Position numbers and translations under genes: made by a program. This document shows positions 25,283-33,285 of a DNA stretch of 64,000 nucleotides, piece after piece (within the stretch, counting starts at the first letter, position 1; every line of letters begins with the position of its first letter). The stretch lies in the NCBI RefSeq assembly GCF_040187885.1, contig NZ_JBDPLH010000007.1, positions 1 to 64,000 on the forward strand. Direction: 5' to 3'. Source of the stretch: Roseateles_E cavernae. GTDB lineage: Bacteria; Pseudomonadota; Gammaproteobacteria; Burkholderiales; Burkholderiaceae_C. A model generated the notes under the pieces. That model was not told where the DNA came from, searched no databases, and was given only the letters and a program-made list of their open reading frames with translations.

Positions 25283-25741
25283 ATGCTGAACAAGCTCTTA
25301 CCGCGTTGGAAGCAGTCCCGGTCCAGATCGTCCCAGCCGCCATCCGAGCACAGCACCGTCCGTGGTGCGGCCGTCCATCCACCCGGCCAGCGCCCCGACG
25401 ACTCGCTGCTGCAAAGCCTGCTGCGCTGGCTGCCGCGCGAGGCCGAGCCCTGGGGTGACACCCCGGCGCAGGCGCGGGCCCGCTGCGCCCAGCTGCTGCC
25501 GCAGCTGCGCGCCGATTTCGAGGCCTCGCTGTGCGATGTGCCGGCCGCCGAGGAGTTGCGGCGCAGCATCAAGCGCGGCCGCAGTCTCGATGATTTCTGG
25601 CATCTGCGCGGCTGGCTCTACACCGAGGTGGCCCGCGCACTGAGCCAGCGCGAGGCCGAGCTGCGGCTGGCCCATATCAACCGCCATTTCACCGATCCGC
25701 TGGACGCCTTCTTCTTCAGCGGCCCGAACCGGCGGCAATGA
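25283..25741 (+). CDS. Hypothetical protein
   Basis: This 152-residue protein is basic at the N-terminus (MLNKLLPRWKQSRSRSS) and then helical and charged, with a WLYTEVARALSQREAELRLAHINRHF region near the C-terminus. I recognise no domain. The 271 bp between its start and the GT41 gene contain no clear gene; they should hold the promoter of the minus-strand operon, but I cannot point to consensus boxes. Codon use matches the neighbours. It may be a small protein specific to this group of bacteria. Confidence 0.55.
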   Translation: MLNKLLPRWKQSRSRSSQPPSEHSTVRGAAVHPPGQRPDDSLLQSLLRWLPREAEPWGDTPAQARARCAQLLPQLRADFEASLCDVPAAEELRRSIKRGRSLDDFWHLRGWLYTEVARALSQREAELRLAHINRHFTDPLDAFFFSGPNRRQ

Positions 25742-25754
25742 GGGCCGCGCCGGC

Positions 25755-26261
25755 TCAGCGCCCCAGATAATCCATCTTGCCCAGGCTGACGCCGGCATGG
25801 CGCAGCAGCGCGTAGGTGGTCGTCAGGTGGAAATAGAAGTTGGGCAGCGCGAAGTGGCGCAGATAGTCCTCGCCATTGAAGCGGTGCGGCTCGCCGGCGC
25901 GGGTCGGGATCTCGATCGCGCGGCCCTCGCTACCGTCCACCAGGGCCGCCGGCACCGAATTCACATAGGCGATGGTCTTGCGGATGCGCTCGATCAGCTC
26001 GTCCAGCGTCGCTTCCGTGTCCTCCCACTTGGGGGCCTGCTGGCCTGACAGCCGCGCGATGCAGCCCTTGGCGGCGTCGCTGGCGATCTGGATCTGGCGC
26101 GGCAGCGGCAACATATCCGGCGCCAGGCGCAGCGTCATATAGACGCTGGTGTCGAACTTCTTGGCCTCGGCATGGGCTTTGGCGGCTTCAAGCCAGTTCA
26201 GCGCGTTGCCAAACATGCGGGTAAAAACCGGCGCGCTGGCCGAATGCATCGAAATCGTCAT
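25755..26261 (-). CDS. DUF1993 domain-containing protein
   Basis: The start MTISMHSASAPVF gives 168 residues and matches the usual family N-terminus. The helical body with RLAPDMLPL, QIQIASDAAKG and HLTTTYALLRHAGV is typical of the DUF1993 (DinB-like fold) family, whose function is unknown. An earlier ATG four codons upstream (26273) is possible. It converges on the preceding small gene with a 13-bp gap. Confidence 0.85.
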   Translation of the reverse strand: MTISMHSASAPVFTRMFGNALNWLEAAKAHAEAKKFDTSVYMTLRLAPDMLPLPRQIQIASDAAKGCIARLSGQQAPKWEDTEATLDELIERIRKTIAYVNSVPAALVDGSEGRAIEIPTRAGEPHRFNGEDYLRHFALPNFYFHLTTTYALLRHAGVSLGKMDYLGR

Positions 26262-26368
26262 CAGGGGCTCCATGTATCAGGGGTGGCGCGATCGTAACGA
26301 TTTGGCTCATTCGCTGCAGAGCGGCCGGAGATGCCCGCAAGCCGGGGCAAAATGGGGGCCAGCACACC

Positions 26369-27376
26369 ATGAATATCATCATCCTCGACGACTACCAGGA
26401 CGCGGTGCGCAAGTTGCGCTGCGCCGCCAAGCTGGACCCGCTGAACGCCAAGGTCTTCACCAACACCGTCAAGGGCATAGGCCAGCTGTCGATACGGCTG
26501 CGCGATGCCGAGGTCTTGGTGCTGATACGCGAACGTACCCATTTCCCGCGCCAGTTGCTGGAGAAGCTGCCCAAGCTCAAGCTGATCGCGCAGACCGGCC
26601 GGGTCGGCGGCCATATCGATGTCGAGGCCTGCACCCGGCTGGGCATCGCGGTGGCCGAAGGCGTGGGTTCTCCGATCGCACCGGCCGAGCTGACCTGGGC
26701 GCTGATCATGGCCTCGATGCGGCGGCTGCCGCAGTACATCGGCAATCTGAAGCACGGTGCCTGGCAGCAGTCCGGGCTCAAGAGCGGGTCGATGCCGCCT
26801 AACTTCGCGCTGGGCATGGTGTTGCGCGGCAAGACGCTGGGCATCTGGGGCTACGGCAAGATCGGGCAGCTGCTGGCCGGCTACGGCCGCGCCTTCGGCA
26901 TGCAGGTGCAGGTCTGGGGCAGCGAGGCCTCGCGGGCCAAGGCGGTGGCCGACGGCTATCTGGCGGCCGAGAGCAGAGCCGCCTTCTTCGAGAGCAGCGA
27001 TGTGCTGAGCCTGCATCTGCGCCTGTCGGACGCCACCCGCGGCCTGGTCACGCCCGAGGATCTGGCCCGCATGAAGCCGACCGCCCTGCTCGTCAACACC
27101 TCGCGGGCCGAACTGGTGGCCGACGGCGCGCTGGTCTCGGCACTCAACCGCGGCCGGCCCGGCATGGCGGCGGTCGATGTGTTCGAGAGCGAGCCGCCGC
27201 TGCAGGGCCACCCCTTGATGCGGCTGGAGAATGCGGTCTGCACCCCCCATATCGGCTATGTCGAGCAGGACAGCTACGAGATGTACTTCGATGCCGCCTT
27301 CGACAATGTGCTGAACTTCCTCAAGGGCAGCCCCAGCAACCTCGTCAATCCGGACGCACTGAAGGTCAAGCGGTGA
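26369..27376 (+). CDS. D-2-hydroxyacid dehydrogenase family protein
   Basis: This 335-residue NAD-dependent enzyme of the phosphoglycerate/formate dehydrogenase family has the Rossmann motif GIWGYGKIGQ, catalytic Arg in NTSRAELV, Glu in ESEPPL and His in TPHIGY. It reversibly oxidises a D-2-hydroxy acid; the substrate is not specified by these motifs. It stands alone upstream of the chromate-transporter pair, with 10 bp between them, and may be cotranscribed. Confidence 0.88.
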   Translation: MNIIILDDYQDAVRKLRCAAKLDPLNAKVFTNTVKGIGQLSIRLRDAEVLVLIRERTHFPRQLLEKLPKLKLIAQTGRVGGHIDVEACTRLGIAVAEGVGSPIAPAELTWALIMASMRRLPQYIGNLKHGAWQQSGLKSGSMPPNFALGMVLRGKTLGIWGYGKIGQLLAGYGRAFGMQVQVWGSEASRAKAVADGYLAAESRAAFFESSDVLSLHLRLSDATRGLVTPEDLARMKPTALLVNTSRAELVADGALVSALNRGRPGMAAVDVFESEPPLQGHPLMRLENAVCTPHIGYVEQDSYEMYFDAAFDNVLNFLKGSPSNLVNPDALKVKR

Positions 27377-27386
27377 GGGTCAGGCG

Positions 27387-27971
27387 GTGAGCGGCACGGC
27401 GCGGCCCGCTTCGCTGAGCATGCTGTTCTGGGCCTTCAACCGTCTGGCATTGCAGGGCTTCGGCGGCGTGCTGGCGGTGGCGCAGCGCGAGCTGGTCGAA
27501 CGCCTGAGCTGGCTCAGCCGCGAGGATTTCGTCGAGATGCTGTCCATCGCCCAGGTGCTGCCCGGGCCCAATGTGGTCAATCTCTCGCTGATGATTGGCG
27601 ACCGCTTCTTCGGCCTGCGCGGCGCGCTGACGGCGCTGGCCGGCATGCTGTTGTTCCCCTCGGTCATCGTGCTGGGCCTGGCCTCGATCTCCGACGCGCT
27701 GCTGCAGCACCAGACCATGGCCGGCGCGCTGCGCGGCATGGGCGCGGTGGCGGCCGGCCTGATCATCGCCACCGGGCTGAAGCTGCTGCCCTCGCTGAAG
27801 CGCAATCCGCTCGGGCGCGCCTGGGCCCTGCTGCTGGCACTGGCCGCCTTCGGCACCATCGCGCTGGCGCGCACGCCGCTGGTCTGGGTGGTGCTGGGCC
27901 TGGGCGGCATCGGCATGGGCCTGGCCTGGCGGCGGCTGTCGCGGGACGACGATGAGGATGAACGGGCATGA
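27387..27971 (+). CDS. chrA: Chromate transporter, N-terminal half-size subunit
   Basis: This 194-residue membrane protein starts at GTG. It carries the CHR motif FGGVLAVAQRELVERLSWLS and the AQVLPGPNVVNL block. Half-size (SCHR) ChrA proteins work as pairs encoded by adjacent genes, as here: its end overlaps the next subunit gene by 4 bp. The family exports chromate by proton-motive force; many members have untested substrates. Confidence 0.88.
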   Translation: MSGTARPASLSMLFWAFNRLALQGFGGVLAVAQRELVERLSWLSREDFVEMLSIAQVLPGPNVVNLSLMIGDRFFGLRGALTALAGMLLFPSVIVLGLASISDALLQHQTMAGALRGMGAVAAGLIIATGLKLLPSLKRNPLGRAWALLLALAAFGTIALARTPLVWVVLGLGGIGMGLAWRRLSRDDDEDERA

Positions 27972-28516
27972 ACGAGCTGAGCCTGGCCCAGTTCGGTGGC
28001 TTGTTCCTGCATTTCCTGATGCTGTCGCTGCTGTCCATCGGGGGTGCGATCACGGCCGCGCCCGAGATGCACCGCTATCTCGTCGGCCAGCAGGGCTGGC
28101 TGAGCGACACCCAGTTCACCAGCTCGATCGCGCTGGCCCAGGCCGCGCCGGGGCCCAACATCCTGTTTGTCGCGGTGCTGGGCTGGAATGTGGCCGGCCC
28201 GCTGGGCGCGCTTGCCACGATGGCCGGCATCATGCTGCCCTCCACCACCCTGGTGCTGGCCGCCACCCGCTGGGCCCGCGAGCACAAGCACACGGTGGGC
28301 GTGCGGGCCTTCACCGCCGGCATGGCGCCGCTGACCCTGGGCCTCCTGATCGCCACCGGCTGGCTGCTGGCCGTGCCCTATGTGCGCGATCCCGAGCACC
28401 GGGTGGCCACGCTGGCCGTCATCGCGCTGACCGTGCTGCTGACCGTCAAGACCCGCATCAGCCTGGTCTGGCTGGTGCTGGGCGGCGGGGTGCTGGGGGC
28501 GCTGGGGATCGTCTGA
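27968..28516 (+). CDS. chrA: Chromate transporter, second half-size subunit
   Basis: This 182-residue membrane protein contains SIGGAITAAPEMHRYLV and AQAAPGPNILFVAVLGWN, the second-half version of the CHR motifs, with about five hydrophobic segments. Translationally coupled to the first subunit (4-bp overlap). Its stop codon abuts the stop of the convergent upp gene with no spacer. Confidence 0.88.
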   Translation: MNELSLAQFGGLFLHFLMLSLLSIGGAITAAPEMHRYLVGQQGWLSDTQFTSSIALAQAAPGPNILFVAVLGWNVAGPLGALATMAGIMLPSTTLVLAATRWAREHKHTVGVRAFTAGMAPLTLGLLIATGWLLAVPYVRDPEHRVATLAVIALTVLLTVKTRISLVWLVLGGGVLGALGIV

Positions 28517-29149
28517 TCAGGCTTCCTTGGTGCCAAAAATCTTGTCCCCGGCATCACCCAGGCCCGGGATGATGTAGCCTTGCTCGTTCAGATGGCTGTC
28601 GATCGCGGCGGTCCAGCAGCGCACATCGGGATGGGCCTTGGTCAGCGCGGCAATGCCCTCGGGCGCGGCCACCAGCACCAGGGCACGGATATCCTTGGCG
28701 CCGCGGCGCTTGAGCAGGTCGATGGTCGCGATCATCGAGCCGGCGGTGGCCAGCATCGGATCGACGATCAGCGCGGTACGCTCATCGAGCTGGCCGACGA
28801 ACTTCTCGAAATAATGCACCGGCTGCAGGGTCTCATGGTCGCGGGCCAGCCCGACGACGCTGATCTTGGCGTTCGGGATCATGTCCAGCACGCCGTCCAG
28901 CATGCCCAGGCCGGCACGCAGAATCGGCACCACGGTGACCTTGCGGCCGGCAATCTGGTCGATCTCGACCGGGCCGCACCAGCCTTCTATCGTGGTCTTC
29001 TCCAGCGGGAAATCGGCCGTCGCCTCATAGGCCAGGAGCCGTGCGACCTCGCCGGTCAGCTCGCGGAATTTCTTCGTCGAGGTATCACCCTCGCGCATCA
29101 GGCCGATCTTGTGTTTGATCAGGGGGTGGTGGACTTCGATGACGGACAT
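28517..29149 (-). CDS. upp: Uracil phosphoribosyltransferase
   Basis: This 210-residue enzyme of the pyrimidine salvage pathway makes UMP from uracil and PRPP. The PRPP loop ALIVDPMLATAGSM and the C-terminal uracil-binding stretch YIIPGLGDAGDKIFG are intact, and length matches the family. It reads as a single gene, convergent with the chromate-transporter pair. Confidence 0.96.
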   Translation of the reverse strand: MSVIEVHHPLIKHKIGLMREGDTSTKKFRELTGEVARLLAYEATADFPLEKTTIEGWCGPVEIDQIAGRKVTVVPILRAGLGMLDGVLDMIPNAKISVVGLARDHETLQPVHYFEKFVGQLDERTALIVDPMLATAGSMIATIDLLKRRGAKDIRALVLVAAPEGIAALTKAHPDVRCWTAAIDSHLNEQGYIIPGLGDAGDKIFGTKEA

Positions 29150-29274
29150 GATGCTGGAATGGCTGTGCTGTGATGGGCCGGATTATCGGCGCTGCCAGGG
29201 GCTGCGCGGCGGCCGGCCCTCAAACCGTTGTCGATCAGGGCAAGCCCTAGCCGCTGCAGCCCTGGCCATCCGCC

Positions 29275-30725
29275 ATGCTGTGGCGACAACAAGCCGCGCA
29301 GTCGATGACGGTCAGACAAAGAAACTCTTGGGTCCGGGGCGCCGAGACGGCGACCCTGCTGGGGCTGCTGGTGATGGTAGCCGCGCTGCTGGGCATCGCC
29401 AGCCGGCCGATGGGTCAGCTGGCCTCGTTCTGGCCCGCCAATGCGCTGCTGCTGGGCCTGCTGCTGCGCTTTCCGGAGCGCTGCACGCCGGCCGGCTGGC
29501 TGGGCGCCTGCCTGGGCTATCTGGCGGCCGACCGGCTGACCGGCAGCGATCTGCACACCACCCTGCTGCTGACCGCCGGCAATCTGCTGGGGGTGATCAC
29601 CGGCCTGAAACTGCTGCAGCGTCTGCCGCCGATCGACCGGCGGCTGCAGGGCACGCTCTCGGTGCCCTACCTGCTGCTGGTGATCGCGGCGGCATCGGCC
29701 ATGGCCGCGCTGGTGGGCCTGATCATCGGCCCCAGTCTGCTGGGGCTGGATCCGCTGAGCGGCTGGGTCTTCTGCTTCATCAGCGAATTGGCCAACTACC
29801 TGGCCTTTCTGCCGGCCGTGCTGACCCTGCCCGAGCGCCGGCATGCCGGCCGCGAGCGCCGTCGGCCGCCGCCCTGGCGGACGCGGCTGCGCCACCCCTG
29901 CCCGTGCTGGCCCTGCTGGCCTCGGGCGCGCTGGCGATTGCCGTGGCCGGCCCCGGGGCCGTGGCCTTTCCGGTGCCGGCGCTGCTGTGGTGCGCGCTCA
30001 GCTACAGCGTGTTCAGCACCGCGCTGCTGACCCTGCTGTTCGGGGCCTGGGCGCTGAGCAGCATCGCGCTGGGCTTGCTGCCCGTCGACGGCAGCGGCCC
30101 CAACGCCAGTGTCGCGCTGCTGTCGACACGGCTGGGCGTGTCGCTGATCGCGATCGCGCCGCTGACCGTGGCCTGCGTGATGGCCGGGCGCCAGCAACTG
30201 CTGCAGCGCCTGCAACACCTGGCCAGCCATGATCAGCTGACCGGCCTGCTGAACCGGCACGCCTTCCACGAACAGGCGCAGGACAGCCTGCAGCAGCTGG
30301 CATCGGGCCGCCAGCCGGTGGCCCTGCTGATGCTGGACATCGACAACTTCAAGCCCGTCAATGACAGCCATGGCCATGCGGCGGGCGACCGCGTGTTGAC
30401 GGCCTTCGCCGCGATCAGCACCGCCTGCCTGCGCGAGGTCGATCTGATGGGCCGTGTCGGCGGTGAGGAATTCGCCATCCTGCTGCCCGGCTGCGAGCGG
30501 GCCGCCGCGCTGGCGGTGGCCGAACGCGTGCGCCAGGCCTTTGCTGCGGCGGAGCTGGACATCGGCGAGGGCCGCCGCCTGCGCGCCACGGTCAGCATAG
30601 GGGCGGCACTGGCGATGCCGGCCGGACCGCAGCTCGAAGCCCTGCTGCTGGCGGCCGACAAGGCGCTCTACCAGGCCAAGGCCGAGGGCCGCGACCGCGT
30701 CGCCTGCCGCACGCTGCCGGTCTGA
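29275..30725 (+). pseudogene. MASE1-GGDEF diguanylate cyclase interrupted by a frameshift
   Basis: Bases 29275 to about 29850 encode a MASE1-type membrane sensor (MLWRQQAAQ start; later FWPANALLLG and FISELANYLAFLPAVL). The same domain then continues in another frame (PPLPVLALLASG, VAFPVPALLWCALSY) into a GGDEF domain with RVGGEEF and an RxxD inhibitory site (REVD) five residues before it. The frame change lies between about 29,845 and 29,880, equal to one missing base. Both halves are otherwise intact and catalytic residues are present, so this may be a recent mutation or a sequencing error. If repaired, the product would be a membrane-bound enzyme making cyclic di-GMP from two GTP. A second possible start is ATG at 29305. 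Confidence 0.82.
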
Positions 30726-30731
30726 GCCGGC

Positions 30732-31478
30732 TCAGCCGCGCTGACGCAGCGCCTCGTAGAGGCAGACACCGGCCGCCACCGAGACATTCAGGCTCTCGAC
30801 CGCGCCCTTCATCGGGATGCGCACCAGCTCGTCGCAGGTCTTGGCGGTCAGCTGGCGCAGGCCGTCGCCCTCGGCGCCCAGCACCAGGGCCACCGGTCGC
30901 TTCAGGTCGATGTCGTAGATCGATTTCTCGGCCTGGTCCGAGGTGCCGATGATCCAGACATCGCGCTCCTTGAGCTCGTTGAGCGAGCGGGCCAGATTCG
31001 TGACCATCAGATAGGGCACGGTCTCGGCCGCGCCGCTGGCCACCTTGGCCACCGTCGCGTTGAGGCCTACCGCATGGTCCTTGGGTGCCAGCACCGCATG
31101 CGCGCCTGCCCCATCGGCCACGCGCAGGCAGGCGCCCAGATTGTGCGGATCGGTGACGCCGTCCAGCACCAGCAGCAGCGGCACGACTTCGGCCGCTTCC
31201 AAGCCTTCCATCACCTCGTCCAGCGAATGCAGCATCGCCAGCGCGGTGACGCGGGCGACCACGCCCTGGTGGCGGCTGGAGCCGGCCAGCTTGGACAGGC
31301 GCTCGTCGTCGCTGTCGACGATCTTCAGTCCCGCCTCCTTGGCGCGTTCGACGAACTGGCGCATGCGCTGATCGCGCCGCGTCGCGTCGACATGGACTTC
31401 GCTGATCGACTTGGGATGCGTCTTCAGGCGCACGGTGACGGCATGAAAGCCGAACAGAATCTTGTTGCTGGTACTCAT
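30732..31478 (-). CDS. rlmB: 23S rRNA (guanosine-2251-2'-O)-methyltransferase
   Basis: This 248-residue SPOUT methyltransferase starts at MSTSNKILFGFHAV. The N-terminal substrate-binding domain (FGFHAVTVRL) is followed by LDGVTDPHNLGACLRVAD, LVLGAEGDGLR and MKGAVESLNVSVAAGV, the knot that binds SAM. It modifies G2251 in the ribosomal P-site loop. Its start overlaps the stop of the upstream membrane-protein gene by 4 bp. Confidence 0.95.
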   Translation of the reverse strand: MSTSNKILFGFHAVTVRLKTHPKSISEVHVDATRRDQRMRQFVERAKEAGLKIVDSDDERLSKLAGSSRHQGVVARVTALAMLHSLDEVMEGLEAAEVVPLLLVLDGVTDPHNLGACLRVADGAGAHAVLAPKDHAVGLNATVAKVASGAAETVPYLMVTNLARSLNELKERDVWIIGTSDQAEKSIYDIDLKRPVALVLGAEGDGLRQLTAKTCDELVRIPMKGAVESLNVSVAAGVCLYEALRQRG

Positions 31479-32191
31479 GCCGCCATGGTAACTGCCATCA
31501 GCAGGCCGATCAGCAGCGGCTGGTGCAGCATGTAGAAGCTCAGCGACCAGCGGCCCAAGGCCGCCAGCGGCGCCAGCGCGGCCGGCAGCGCGCCCCGCAG
31601 CAGGGCCGGCCGCCAGCGCCCCAGCGCGCAGCCCCACAGCATCACACCGATCCAGGGCAGCAGCGGCACATAGTCCTCGGTGAAGGGCTTGGCGGTGACC
31701 AGACCGACCCAATTCGTCCAGCGGCTGTCGAACACCGGGTGCTGCCAGAGCAGCGGCGCGGCCAGCGCCAGCAGGCCCAGGCCGAACAGCGCGGCCGGCG
31801 GCAGACGCGGCGCCAGCAGCCGCAGGATCAGCAGCATCAGCGCCATGGCGTGCAGCACGCCGAAGCTGATGAAGCTGCGCGGGAACATCAGCCAGGAGCC
31901 GGCCGAGACCAGCAGCGCGCAGCCCGCCACCTGGGCCCAGCGGCGCCAGAAACGCGGCCAGCGCTGGCCCTGGGCCAGCGCCACCGACTGGCCCAGCCCG
32001 GCGCAGAAGAGGAACAGGCTGACGATGGCAGTGCGCTGCCAGGTCCAGAACGGGTCGTGCTTGAAATCGGCCGCGTTCAGCCCGAAATGATCGAGATCGA
32101 AACAGAAATGGAAGATCGCCATCCAGACGACGGCGGCGCCGCGCAGCGCGTCCAGGCGTTCATAGCGGAGGGCGGGGTCAGGTCTTATCAT
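31475..32191 (-). CDS. DUF1624 / heparan-alpha-glucosaminide N-acetyltransferase-like membrane protein
   Basis: This 238-residue protein begins RYERLDALRGAAVVWMAIFHFCFDL, the hallmark of the DUF1624 family, and has about six to seven hydrophobic segments. Related proteins move acyl groups across membranes in lysosomal and bacterial systems. Its substrate here is unknown. It overlaps rlmB by 4 bp and is divergent from the HtrA-like gene 29 bp away. Confidence 0.82.
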   Translation of the reverse strand: MIRPDPALRYERLDALRGAAVVWMAIFHFCFDLDHFGLNAADFKHDPFWTWQRTAIVSLFLFCAGLGQSVALAQGQRWPRFWRRWAQVAGCALLVSAGSWLMFPRSFISFGVLHAMALMLLILRLLAPRLPPAALFGLGLLALAAPLLWQHPVFDSRWTNWVGLVTAKPFTEDYVPLLPWIGVMLWGCALGRWRPALLRGALPAALAPLAALGRWSLSFYMLHQPLLIGLLMAVTMAA

Positions 32192-32220
32192 CAGCGCCGC
32201 AGTCTAACGACAAGCCAGCC

Positions 32221-33285
32221 ATGCACCGTCTTCTTCTGATCACCCTGCTCGCCGCGCTGAGCCTCGGCGCCGCCCAGGCCCAGCAGCCCCGCGAGGTCCA
32301 GCCGCGCGGCCCGCTCCAGGCAGCCGAGCTCAACCACATCAATGTCTTCAAGAAGGTCGCGCCCTCGGTGGTCCACATCACCACGCTGGGCCTGAGCCGC
32401 GATATGTTCTCGATGAATGTCTCCGAGGTGCCGCGCGGCACAGGCAGCGGCTTCATCTGGGACGAACAGGGCCATATCGTCACCAACTTCCATGTGATCC
32501 AGGGCGCCAATGCGGCCCGCATCACGCTCAACGACCAGAGCAGCTACGACGCCGAGCTGGTCGGCGCCTTCGAGGACCGCGACCTGGCCGTGCTGCGCAT
32601 CAAGGCGCCGCGCGACAAGCTGCCGCCGATCCCGATGGGCGCCAGCCGCGATCTGCTGGTGGGCCAGCAGGTCTATGCGATCGGCAACCCCTTCGGCCTC
32701 GACCAGACGCTGACCACCGGCATCGTCTCGGCGCTGAACCGCGAGATCGAGTCGGTGACACGGCGCAGCATCCGCGGCGCGATCCAGACCGACGCGGCCA
32801 TCAACCCCGGCAACTCCGGCGGCCCGCTGCTGGACTCGGCCGGCCGCCTGATCGGCGTCAACACCTCGATCTACAGCCCCAGCGGCGCCAGCGCCGGCAT
32901 CGGCTTCGCGATTCCGGTCGACGAGGTCAACCGCGTCGTGCCGCGCCTGATCAAGGACGGCCGCTTCATCCGCCCGGCCCTGGGCGTCAGCGCGGCGCCC
33001 GAGAACCTGCACCGCGCGCTGAAGCTGCCCAAGGGCGTGGCGCTGCTGCGCGTCGCGCCGGGCAGCCCGGCGGCCAAGGCCGGCCTGCAGGCCTTTGCCC
33101 GGGCACGCGACGGCAGCCTGGTCCAGGGCGATGTGATCACCGCGGTCGGCGAGGCCGTGGTGGCCGATCTCGACGACATGCTCAGCGAGCTGGAGCGCCG
33201 CCAGAGCGGCGACACGGTGCGGCTGACGGTCTGGCGCGGCGGCAAGACCCGGGTGCTGAGCGTCGTGCTGGGCAGCTCAGACTGA
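32221..33285 (+). CDS. HtrA/DegP-like periplasmic serine protease (S1C)
   Basis: This 354-residue protein has a signal peptide (MHRLLLITLLAALSLG, cleavage near AQAQ), a trypsin-like domain with His91 in TNFHVI, Asp121 in DRDLAVL and Ser199 in NPGNSGGPL, and one C-terminal PDZ domain (about 255-350). This is the short, one-PDZ form (DegS-like) but secreted rather than anchored. It probably degrades or refolds damaged envelope proteins. Its last 9 bases overlap the end of the convergent kinase gene. Confidence 0.92.
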   Translation: MHRLLLITLLAALSLGAAQAQQPREVQPRGPLQAAELNHINVFKKVAPSVVHITTLGLSRDMFSMNVSEVPRGTGSGFIWDEQGHIVTNFHVIQGANAARITLNDQSSYDAELVGAFEDRDLAVLRIKAPRDKLPPIPMGASRDLLVGQQVYAIGNPFGLDQTLTTGIVSALNREIESVTRRSIRGAIQTDAAINPGNSGGPLLDSAGRLIGVNTSIYSPSGASAGIGFAIPVDEVNRVVPRLIKDGRFIRPALGVSAAPENLHRALKLPKGVALLRVAPGSPAAKAGLQAFARARDGSLVQGDVITAVGEAVVADLDDMLSELERRQSGDTVRLTVWRGGKTRVLSVVLGSSD

